Source: Isoetes taiwanensis
Taxonomy: Eukaryota > Streptophyta > Lycopodiopsida > Isoetales > Isoetaceae
Direction of reading: 5' to 3'
Length of the DNA: 64,000 nucleotides
Assembly (NCBI GenBank): GCA_021234155.1
Contig: JAJEKV010000033.1
Span: 14,083,422-14,147,421 of the forward strand
Translations under genes and position numbers: made by a program
Notes under the pieces: model-generated
The model's input: only the letters and a program-made list of their open reading frames with translations
Told to the model about the DNA's origin: nothing
Databases searched by the model: none
Shown here: positions 24,283-34,082 of the stretch, piece by piece
Layout: the number at the start of each line of letters is the position of its first letter
Position numbering within the stretch: position 1 is the stretch's first letter

Positions 24283-24537
24283 CACTCAAACTTCAAACTA
24301 ATACACCAGTTGAATGTGCAATGAGGGACTCCGGGCCTGCTAGGAATTTAAATGTAGGCTATATTGTTGATTTTTTGACTTGTTAGTGTCAACTCAAAAG
24401 TCTGAAATATGTTCAGCACATTTTAAAGAGACTAGTAGATAATTTACCTTCCAACAAAGAGAGTTCGTTAGGAGCATAAAATACAATACAGAATACCCAA
24501 GAAATTATCATGCAAAATATGAACATCAAAGTTCGAC

Positions 24538-24676
24538 TTACTTGGTTCCTGCAAATGGGACACATTCTGTACCTCGACAAAAGGCTAGACTTCTTCAATC
24601 TTGCATCTCCATTTTTATGGCAATGCATAGGAAATCGGTTTTAAATCATCGAACATGCACCATGATATTGAAGTTG
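24538..24676 (+). repeat. ~140-bp direct repeat, copy 1
   Basis: Starts TACTTGGTTCCTGCAAATGG and ends ATGATATTGAAGTTGG. It shares the central TTTTATGGCAATGCATAGGA with copy 2 at 25017-25156. The copies are 479 bp apart in direct orientation. Confidence 0.7.
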
Positions 24677-25016
24677 GGTTTATTCATAGCTACTAAGTTA
24701 TTGATATTCCATATTGCTCATTCAACCTTACCCAAAGCCCTTAGACATAGTAATATGAGCCACATCAAGCATACAGAACATTCTTGCAAAAATGGTGACA
24801 GTTAAAATGTCTTATATTGTCCAATATATGCATCTAAGACTGGTAGAAGAATATAAGAGTATGCGCGGGCATTCACTTCCAAGAATAGTAGAACCATAGA
24901 GTAATATACGCGTGCATCTTCACTTCCAGACCTACTAATAAAGAAGCTGATCTCCAAGAGAGTTACCATCTGACTTTATTCAAGATGAATACATAAATTC
25001 CAAAAGCCAAACAACT

Positions 25017-25180
25017 TACTTGGTTTCTGCATATGGCAGACGTCTATAGTTCGCTAAAGCCTAGACTTCTGCAATCTCACATCCACCCTTTTATGGCAAT
25101 GCATAGGAAATCAGCATTAAGCCATTGAACATGCACTATGATATTGAAGCTGGTTCCTGCAAATGGCACAAATCTGCACC
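25017..25180 (+). repeat. ~140-bp direct repeat, copy 2 plus partial third
   Basis: Starts TACTTGGTTTCTGCATATGG and ends ATGATATTGAAGCTGG. It is followed immediately by the first ~30 bases of another unit (TTCCTGCAAATGGCACAAAT). Diverged from 24538-24676 by substitutions and small indels. Confidence 0.7.
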
Positions 25181-26040
25181 TCATCTACAAAAAAAAAAAA
25201 ATATAGTAGCCTTGATGTAGCTCATATATAGAGAATATGAAAATCTAACATGGACATGGGAAACCTAAGACTTGCTTAGTTCCTGTAAAGAACATAAAAA
25301 TCTGACATGGACAAAGGCCCAAAGATCGTAAAAACATCTCATTCAATTTCCAACTGTTTCTTTGTTGACATAAGGAGAAACATATGATTTGTATAATGAG
25401 TTATGATTGTAGGCACATGTTCTAGAGGCATGCAAGAACACTTCATACAATTTTGGAGTTCAAGAGAATCAAAAAGCTCTTCAAGCTTCTGGGAGCAAGG
25501 TCGTTTGTTATGAGTCTGTCCCAACTGCTAGATATAATGTCATGGAATCTTGGTTCCCAATCAACAAAGAAATAAAGATGTTGCATTATCACATTAAGTA
25601 TTGTGTACAATATGTAGCCTTTTGCCAGATGCAGACATTTGTAACCATCCAATATTGATTGCATTAAAAGGCTATATAAGAACTGTGTCATCAATATATT
25701 AAAAGAATGGTAATGTTACAAAGCGAAAGTGAACTGAATTATTGACAATGTCAAACATGGGAATAGGGGCGTAACCTAACCAATCATAAAAAAAAAAAGA
25801 AAAGGATTTAGAAGAGCATGCTAAGTTGACCTACCCTGGTAAAACGTAGTCACTGCTCTAGACTTAGAAACAGGGGCTACGGGGTAATAAACAACTTACA
25901 TGGCCCAAAATAAGAAGAGGCAGTAAAGCTCCATATTTTTCTCCATGTGAAGTTGAAAAATCGTCCTCAGAATTATGATATGAACACCAATAAAGCAAAA
26001 TACAATCAACAGAAACTAAAATAATCACTCCATTCTTTAG
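25181..26040. other. No gene seen
   Basis: AT-rich non-coding DNA. The short open frames on the minus strand show no family resemblance. Confidence 0.4.
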
Positions 26041-26335
26041 GAGTTAGTTTGCCTCCCAACCGGGCTCAGATCTACGCAAGAAGTCGCTCTCTTGCAAGCT
26101 CAACTAATTTGCGAGATTCTCTCTTCAATAACTAGTTCCTTAGCAATGTGGTCTCGAGTTCGAGACCGCCCAGAATCGCACTCGGTACTGTTGGGGGTCA
26201 AATCCCAACAGACGCAATGTAAGGTGGTTGGGGGCAGGGCCCAACCGAGCAATGTAGTGTGGTGTGTGGTCACATGTCCAGTTGGATGCTGCCTAGTGGC
26301 GTGACGTTAAAACTACTATCTATCTATCTATCTTC
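26041..26335 (+). mobile_element. tRNA-derived SINE with GACGTTAAAAC + (ATCT)n tail
   Basis: A non-coding element with a pol III B-box-like block GAGTTCGAGACCGCC (26156-26170). An A-box-like AAGCTCAACTAATTTG lies about 50 bases upstream. The 3' end is GTGGCGTGACGTTAAAAC, then ATCT repeats (26315-26333). The GACGTTAAAA block is shared with the LINE 3' ends at 16747 and 21160, as expected if the SINE borrows the machinery of that LINE. Confidence 0.6.
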
Positions 26336-26884
26336 AATAACATAATTCATGGTGGTAATAACAGAGATAAGGTGGTATATATCTCAAGATTGGAGAGGAA
26401 GGGTGTGATAACTGAATTCCAAGAGCAACTGCTCTTTTATAGCAGACATGCCTTTTTTGTGGTGGACGGATTAGCTTAGATAAAGGGAGGCTAAAACGAT
26501 GCGGTCAAGATCGTCTCAGATAGGAATAGCTGAATCGGCCTTTTCCCTGGTCGGAACGGCCCTTTTCTTTAGCAGATCTAGAGGTATGGCAAAGGCATGT
26601 CGTCTGATACAAATCGGCTGTAACAGGTCAACGACCCGTTATCAGCCACTTAAATCTTTTTAAAGAATGAGGTTTCTTAGCTTAGCTTATTTAATTGTTT
26701 ACCCAAATAGAAGTTCATAAAATATTTCCCTAAATTCACAAAATAAACTAAACCTAAATGCCTTGAATCTGAGCCGCTCCCCCAAGCCGGCATTAAGTTG
26801 TAACAATCCTTCCCTTTACGAGATTAAATGTCCGCGTTAATCTCGAGGAAAAATTGTGGACCCTAGTTCCCTTAAGGATAGTTA

Positions 26885-27025
26885 TTCCAGTTCTGCTAGG
26901 AATAGCCGCAATTCATTTAGAGGTCTTTAATCTTTTGTTCAATAAAGACTTTCATTTCAATTCTGTTAGAAATGACCTCAATTCTCTTAGAGGGCTTGAC
27001 CTCTTTATAATCATTAATAAAGAAT
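26885..27025 (+). repeat. ~70-bp tandem duplication
   Basis: Two diverged units: CCAGTTCTGCTAGGAATAGC...AATAAAGA (from 26887) and TTTCAATTCTGTTAGAAATG...AATAAAGA (ending about 27021). They lie just 3' of the chromovirus pol on its own strand, so they may belong to its LTR. Confidence 0.55.
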
Positions 27026-27137
27026 TCAAAAATACTATGTATATCAATCTTTAGATATTTTCATAGATAAAGTAGTTGCAATTTTAATATTAGAGAATTC
27101 CAAATACAAAAACTTGATTGTTCCCCCACTTTACTTA

Positions 27138-29590
27138 TTATTCTTGCAAAGTTCGTTTATAATCCTCCATAAGTGAGCCGTATTCTTTAAGTTGAATTTT
27201 AGAATACCATACCGCATCAGAGGGCGGATGGAATTTGAATTTCACAAGATACCTTTGATAGGAGGAACTCCTAGTCTTTTCACCTTGGTGTGTGAGTATT
27301 TTCTCTGGTTCAAGAACCTCTTCATCACCCTTGATGTTGGGAGGTTCTGATTGTTCCATTTTCTGCAAAATCTCAGAAGAAATTTCACTTCCCTTATAGG
27401 GTTTTAGTATTCCCACATTAAAAATTGGATGCAGGTTAGTCCATTTCCCATATAAATGTAAACGATAAGCATTCTCACCAACTTTGTCGTCAACTTGGAA
27501 CATGCCATAATACCTAGGTGCCAGTTTTACATACCGATTACCCATTTTCCATAAATGCTTCTTGGGAAGATGAATCCAACCCCATTGACCTTTTTTATAA
27601 ATGGCTTTCTTCCATTTCTTTGCAAGTTTGGAAGTTATCAACTCTTGGCTCTTTTGGATTCGTGATTTTACCTCCTGCAAGATATCTGCAAAGTCTGTGG
27701 CAGCTTCATCTGAAGCGGGTACTTCTCCCCCAAGTTTCGCAATCGGGGATTCCAAGGAGTATCTATACACTATCTCAGAAGGAGTTCTTTGGGTAACTGA
27801 ATGGACGGTGTTATTGTAAGCAAAATCTAGAAGATACAGGTATTCTTCCCATTGACTTTGCCTTTCTGCAACATAAGCTCTCAGCATTCTTCAATAACAC
27901 GGTTTACAACTTCAGTTTGGCCATCCGTCTGAGGATGATAGGCTGTGGAAAACTTTAAGGTCATACCTAAGTTTTTCATAAGTCCGGACCAAAACCTGTT
28001 ATAGAATAGGGGATCTCTATCTGTTATGATTGCATCTGGCATTCCATGAATCTTAAATATATCCTTTAAGAAAATTTGGCTTGCTTGTGGTGCGGTCATG
28101 TTGAACCTACATGGAATAAAATGAACCTGTTTAGACAACTTGTCTACCACTGTCCAAATCTGATCATTCTTGTGAATGGTCTTTGGTAACCCTTGAATAA
28201 AATCCATGGTAATATGTTTCCATGGTTTATGGAATAGGCAAAGATTGGACCAATCCGGTAGGCTTAACGGTAGAAGCTTTCATTTGTTGGCAAATAAGGC
28301 ATGCTTCAACATACCTTTTAACATCTCTCTCAAGTTTTGGCCAAAAGAAACGTCTTTTAACAGTTGCCAAGGTAGCTTGAGTTCCTCTATGTCCGGAGTA
28401 TGGAGGTTCATGACATTCCTCTATCACTTTTAACCTATATGCTTGTGTAACACAAGTGCGATTTCAGTAGAATAATAACCCATTATGAATTCTATATTCT
28501 GCCAAAGAATCTCTACCATCTTTTTCTACTTGTGCATACAGAACAGCAAAGGAGAGGTCGTTCACATATTCCCCCTTCATTGGTTCTAAATTAACAATTT
28601 CCGTTATGGATATGGCTTGAATATTTACTCGGCTTAGTGCATCGGCAACCTGATTCTCTTTCCCAGGCTTATATTCAAGCTGCAACCCTTCAAAGTCCTT
28701 TATAGTTTCAATGAGCTTTAACTGTTGCGCATTGATAATATCCTGGGTTTGTATATGTTTCAAACTCGGCTGATCAAAACGTTTCACAAACTTTGATCCT
28801 ATAAGATAATGTCTCCATTTCTTTAGTGCGTGAACCAAGGCAATCAATTCCTTTTCATAAGTACTATACTTTGTTCCAACGGCATGCGACTAACATAAGC
28901 TAATGGATGCCTGTCTTGCATGAGTATTGCACCAATAGCATTTGCACTGGCGTCAGAACATACTGTAAAAGGCTTGGTCCAATCAAACAAAACTAGTACT
29001 GGTTCAGTTGCCATTTTCTCTTTCAAAATCTGAAAAGCTTCCTCGGCTTCTACATTCCATACAAAGGGTATATCTTTCTTTAAAAACCTGCTAAGAGGAA
29101 GAGTTATTTTTACAAAATCTTTCATAAATCTTCGATAGTAACTGCATGACTGCACAAAAGAACGTAGATCCTTGAGGTTTTCAGGTCGAGACCAATCAAT
29201 AATAACCCTAATCTTTTCAGGATCCATCCATATGCCCTCTTTGGATATAATATGACCCAAATATCCAACTTCTTGCATAAAAAATATGCTCTTAGACTCA
29301 TTAACGAACAACTTGTTCTGTCTAAGAAGATCAAAGACCTGCTGAAGATGTTGTTTGTGCTCCTCAATAGTTCTGCTATATATAAGGATATCGTCAAAGA
29401 ATACTACAATACTTTTCCCTAGTACTGGTGCTAGAACTCTCCCCATGAGGCGAAATGTTGCCGGAGCATTGGTCAATCCGAAAGGCATCACATGGAATTC
29501 ATAATGACCAAAACTTGTTCTAAATGCTGTCTTTTCAATGTCCTCATTCTTGATACGAATCTGATGATATCCTAATTTCAAGTCTATCTT
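27138..29590 (-). mobile_element. Gypsy chromovirus relic: RT, RNase H, integrase, chromodomain
   Basis: On the minus strand a Ty3/Gypsy pol reads in order. The RT is truncated at its start (KLGYHQIRIKNEDIEKTAFR; catalytic box VVFFDDILIYS; 29581-28844). RNase H follows (VCSDASANAIGAIL, then LEYKPGKENQVADALSR). Next comes the integrase zinc finger (HEPPYSGHRGTQATLATVKR, CLICQQMK). The integrase core follows with DKLSKQVHF, ITDRDPLF and AYHPQTDGQTEVVNR. The C-terminus (about 27330-27150) has a chromodomain-like YQRYLVKFKFHPPSDAVWY, placing it among chromoviruses. Frameshifts near 28850 and 28210 and a stop near 27885 inactivate it. Gag, protease and the 5' LTR are missing; similarity ends near 29590. 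Confidence 0.93.
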
Positions 29591-30699
29591 GCTAAAGATG
29601 GGGAAAATTTTAGTACACGTGACCTATTTCAAAATTTTGGCAAAAGACACAGAACAAACTCGCCCCGGTAAAAGCATTGGGGAATCTTATTGATTATGTA
29701 CAAAGCTTCCACAGACTAAAGAGGTTATAAAAATACTAATGGACATAATATATTGCCCAAAGCTACATGAGAGCAGACCACCCTTGCTAGGTGTGGGCAA
29801 ACAATCCTTGACATATAAAATGCTGGGCTCAACTCCAATATTATAATTTTTTTATTTAAGAGGACAGCCAAATTGTACAAGCTTGAAATCATGTCATATC
29901 ATCATAAAGTCACCTAGGCCACAAGGTTACATAGGAAAGTGTTCTTCCTTATGCCATTATGTTTGGTAATCACCTAGGCTACAAGGTTACATAGAAAATT
30001 GTTCCTCATGCGATTACGCTTGATAAGGGCCTGATAGATCTTCATCTATTACAAATGGACATCCTCGGCCTAACTCTATGGAGGCACTAGCTTAGTGGAC
30101 CAGATATTATTTCACATGGATTGCCCACCGAAGTTGGGCACTTTCCTATATATATATTATTGATAACTTTGCTCTTGATAGGACTTTATGATAACTTTGA
30201 TATAACGTGACTTATGTATTATTGATGCATCATACAACTAAGAATCATGAATGATGGAACTAATCGTCATCTAGATTGAAACTTTCATCTTTGTTTCAAG
30301 TTAACATATGCTAGGCTAAGATTATTGTTGATTCTTTAAATGGCTTAACGGACCACACATAACACTCGCCATTCTTACTATTATCTCATATATGCATTTA
30401 CAAATAAAGGTTACTAAAATGCTGAACATATGATGGTATTGTAGTTGACACATTTTCCTCAATGATATCAATCAAATATACATTCAAACGTAACACAATT
30501 CTATCGGAAGTGAGTTTGACATAGAAATGGTCTTGGGAAAATGAAGAGTTCGTCGTCATGGTTTTACTGGTTTGCCTTGGTGGCCGCATTTGTCTTAAAG
30601 AAATTATCACTTCAATGGATGCACTATAGACAATAATCGTATTCTAATCTTAGCTAACTGTTGAGGAGAATGGATCAATAAACTTACAAAAATTATCAC
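29591..30699. other. No gene seen
   Basis: AT-rich non-coding DNA beyond the truncated end of the chromovirus. A short repeated phrase, CACCTAGGCYACAAGGTTAC, occurs at about 29910 and 29970. Confidence 0.4.
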
Positions 30700-30872
30700 T
30701 TGAATGAACCTAAAGTCTTGAATGCATGGAAAATAAATATGGAAAGTCCCACACTACAATACGGAAGTCCCAAGCTATGCCCAACAATTGAATGAACCTA
30801 AAATCTTGAATGCATGGAAAGTAAATATGGAAAGTTCCACACTACAATATGGAAGTCCCAAGCTATGCATAA
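30700..30872 (+). repeat. 88-bp tandem duplication
   Basis: TTGAATGAACCTAAARTCTT through AGTCCCAAGCTATGC is present at 30700-30787 and again at 30788-30872 with about seven differences. It has the same 88-bp period as 23586-23762 but an unrelated sequence. Confidence 0.8.
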
Positions 30873-31531
30873 CAATCATTGCTGGGCACTGTAACTATTT
30901 ATTTTAATGTAAAAGCAAGACAATTACATGTACACCAACATCATTAAAAATGTATTAGGATCTCCATGATATAAAACACCACACATAAATTAAGCCCAAA
31001 TTGCACCAGTAATGATGCCCCAATCTAACAAAGTTGAACCCAATAACTGGCTTATAGCCCAGCAACGTTGGGCACCATTACTAGTTTAGATCCTAAAGCC
31101 ATATGGATTATGTCATTTAGATTATTTTTCGCACATTTGCACAAACACAAGTTGACACTTTAAAGCAATTTCAGAGTGTCCACGTTGCTGTCAAATAAGA
31201 TTTTTGTGCATGTGGATGGGCTTAAAGTCGTTGGATTTGATCTACGGCGCGAAAAATTTATGAAAATTCCAGAGTGGATAGCAGCGTGGGAAGTTATCCC
31301 GCCTGCCTGAATCGGTTGTTTGGGCCAGGTTTTCGGTCTAGCAGTTTGCCTTCTGCTAGGATTTGATTGTGAAACCATGTGTGCAATTCATGCATTACGA
31401 AATGGTTTTATTAAGCTTCACAATCTTGATCATACTACATGCAGCATTAAGCTTCATGTAGCCTTTCATGCAATTACAGGTATGTACGAATTCTGTTTAG
31501 TTAATTCTGAAGAAAACGACTGAATGTACTC

Positions 31532-33369
31532 TTGGCAGGATTATTGGCATCTGAGCAGGAGGAAGTGGTTTTTGGCCCATCAGATTGTTTGAAAGCTTTA
31601 ATAGGTAACTGTATTGATGATAGCATGATTCAGCAAGGCATATGCCAAATACAGCTTCATGGGGACAAGGAAACTCTCCTCCAAGTTGTATCGAAGCGGA
31701 TCGTGTGGACGGTGAGAGCATGCTTGGCTATCAATATAGATGAGCATGGCGCTTTGGCTTTAGGCGTTATATCAGCTCTTTTGACAAAGGCTAGGTTAGT
31801 TTAATTTCATATGTTTCTTGTTCTATCGGTCGATTGCTTGTCCTATACTAACTCATTTAGGAACGGGACATGCGTCCACAAGAGGTTGATGACATGAGTT
31901 ATAAAAGCTTAGATGGATTCCATAACCCCCGGGATAATGATATGCCTTTGCGAAAGCGGTATTGGACTTAAGAAAGGTGTATTTTTCTGAGGAAAAGTCT
32001 CTCCAGACACTCGTTCTCGAAATGAACTTATGCGGAATGTTATTTTATTGTGCTTGTCTTTGCGAGCTTTCACAAAGGTTGGATTTTAGCAAATTTGTGG
32101 TGGCCATGGGGCCGAAAAATTCTTGGAATTGCTTCCTTTGCGGATGGATAGAGAAGACTTGTCGAAGCCCGTGTATGGCTATTACCTATATTAAAACATT
32201 ATATTGTGGGTTTACATTATGCTATTTTGTAACACACATAAAACCACTTTGTGATCAACTTGTTGAGAGAGCTAGCGAGTAAGATTTCTATGATTTGTCT
32301 TTTGTTACAAATATCGATATTGTTAGTAACCATTTTCGTTCATGCTATAGTCCACACCGATGGAAGACCGGTGGCATCAAAAATCTGGAAGCATGCCATT
32401 ATTCTCTTTGGTCTTTACTTCCATCATTCTCGCAATTATCCTTCGGACACAACACAAAGTTTTCGTAAGATTGCAAAGCTAATAGGGGATGCACTTGGGA
32501 AGGATGAACTTAGAGGCATTTTGTGCTCAAGTTTACAAGTATGATTTACATGTAATTTTTTAGGTTTCGAAATAAATTGAATTGTGTTTGTTGCTTTTAT
32601 CTTCGTTTCCTTGTTTGTAAGGATCTAAAAGAATCTTCTTGGGCATCTTGAGCAGCTTTTTAATTTCTTTGATACCGTTAGTATTTTATAGACTTATGTA
32701 TATACAACGTGTTGTTTATTTCAGATTCTCATTAAGCAAAACGGACTTGCTCGTGGGGATGATGTAGAGGTGGCGATATTGGCTTCTCTCGAGGCTAGTG
32801 CTTTTCTTGCAGCCAAAGAACATGCTAAACTAGCCTATACGAAAAGAAGTAGCATCTGCAAATTTGCGGGGCAATTGCAAGTTTTTCACACAAATATCTT
32901 CCTATATTATCGAACATATTTGTTAATTCACCACCCGAGAAGCGTGGTGATGTTGAGTTGGTTTTAGGGAGGCATTCAATCGATGTCCCAAACATATAAA
33001 TATGATTTGCTTGATTCTTAGGCTATTAATTATGAGGCTTCTTTGTCACGCTGATTCATGTTGTATGAGCAATAGATAATTATCTAAGGAGCAAAAAAAA
33101 TAAAGGGTTGATTTTGGCATGTCTTTAAGTTAGTTGTCATTGTTTGTATTCTTAGGTCACTGCGGAGAATATAATCTTTCTTATCTCGAGTCTCCTCATT
33201 TGTGGCTATTACCCATGTTCCTTACATACTTCTTGCAGGCTGTTCTTGGGCAAATTGCTGCCATAACTGACAAGAAAAGGGTGAAGGAGTCATTTTTGCG
33301 AATTGGAGCACAGCTGTTGGAAGCTACGAAAGGGAATGCTAGCACCATGGAGGTTGATAATGCAAATTT
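31532..33369 (+). pseudogene. RRP12: RRP12-like (NUC173/HEAT) pseudogene, 5' piece
   Basis: RRP12-type HEAT proteins act in pre-ribosome maturation and export. Exon-like pieces run in the right order. 31532-31680 reads LLASEQEEVVFGPSDCLKAL and NCIDDSMIQQGICQIQL. At about 31930 comes DNDMPLRKR. 32098-32280 reads AMGPEKFLELLPLRMDREDL-like sequence in shifting frames, then FVTHIKPLCDQLVERAS. 32440-32540 reads DTTQSFRKIAKLIGDALGKD. 32730-32960 reads ILIKQNGLARGDD and AKEHAKLAYTK. 33240-33369 reads ITDKKRVKESFLRIGAQLLE. At least four frame changes make it a pseudogene. The N-terminal part is absent. The last exon is cut at 33369 by a LINE and resumes at 41274. Confidence 0.8.
33357..33369 (+). repeat. 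Target-site duplication, left copy (13 bp)
   Basis: ATAATGCAAATTT at 33357-33369 is repeated exactly at 41261-41273, bordering the LINE. Removing the LINE and one copy restores a continuous exon reading ...NANLEAKSSVRR up to a GT donor. Confidence 0.92.
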
Positions 33370-33582
33370 GACGGGAAATCAGATGTGGGGGAAGAAAATG
33401 GGAGCGCCTAAAATGTTGGCGATTTTGTCTTTTACCTCCAAAGTTGGTTTGAATTGGTTTCTTGGCAATTTTCTGCTAGGAATTGCTCGATCTATCTGAA
33501 TTTGACCTCAATTTCTTCTGGATTGATAGCTAGCCGAGTAGGGGCTAGCATTCTTATAAATCTAGAATGCAAAGATCTACAA

Positions 33583-33903
33583 ATGGATACCCGAATTTTT
33601 GCAATTCTTAAACATGATCACAGGTTAATTTGTGGTTTTCTTGTTGGCAAGCCGTCAGATTTGTGGAATTCTTTGATCCTCAGAGGGCAATTCCTTCATA
33701 ATTCCTTCCATCCTGAAGGTTCTTTTGTCCCGAGCTGTGAAGATTTCAAAAATCAGATAATAGATTCCTGGCTAGAGGAATTTCTTGGATCCAAGAACAC
33801 TGAAGCAACAGCCATTATTAGAGCTTACAGTGATCAATTTGAGACTAAAATTACCATCAAGTTGTACTCTGAGATTGAATTAGGGGATTTCTCAGAAAAT
33901 TAA
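33583..33903 (+). CDS. Leader ORF of the LINE, unknown
   Basis: A 106-codon ORF inside the 5' leader of the LINE, upstream of ORF1. It starts MDTRIFAILKHDHRLICGFL and ends IELGDFSEN. The same frame is open back to about 33454 without an ATG. No domain is recognised. It could be an upstream ORF of the element, host sequence carried along, or chance. Its composition is more protein-like than the AT-rich surroundings. Confidence 0.35.
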   Translation: MDTRIFAILKHDHRLICGFLVGKPSDLWNSLILRGQFLHNSFHPEGSFVPSCEDFKNQIIDSWLEEFLGSKNTEATAIIRAYSDQFETKITIKLYSEIELGDFSEN

Positions 33904-34082
33904 GGGGAATTTCCACATATCTTTTGGCATTTCTGGCTGTGTAGAGATATCCTGATCTTCTTATTGATAAATAGGTTCATGCCTCTCCATTTTCATTTCT
34001 TTCTTCTGCATTTTCCTTTCTTTCCTCGTGCCTTTTTTTTTTTTCAAATTTCTCTCTGTTGTTTCCTCCTGATCTCGCTTAT

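Noticed and set aside
31160-31530. First exon of the RRP12-like gene upstream of 31532
   Set aside because: Short frames at 31160-31523 show no match to the RRP12 N-terminus. The similarity starts only at the LLASEQEEVVF block.
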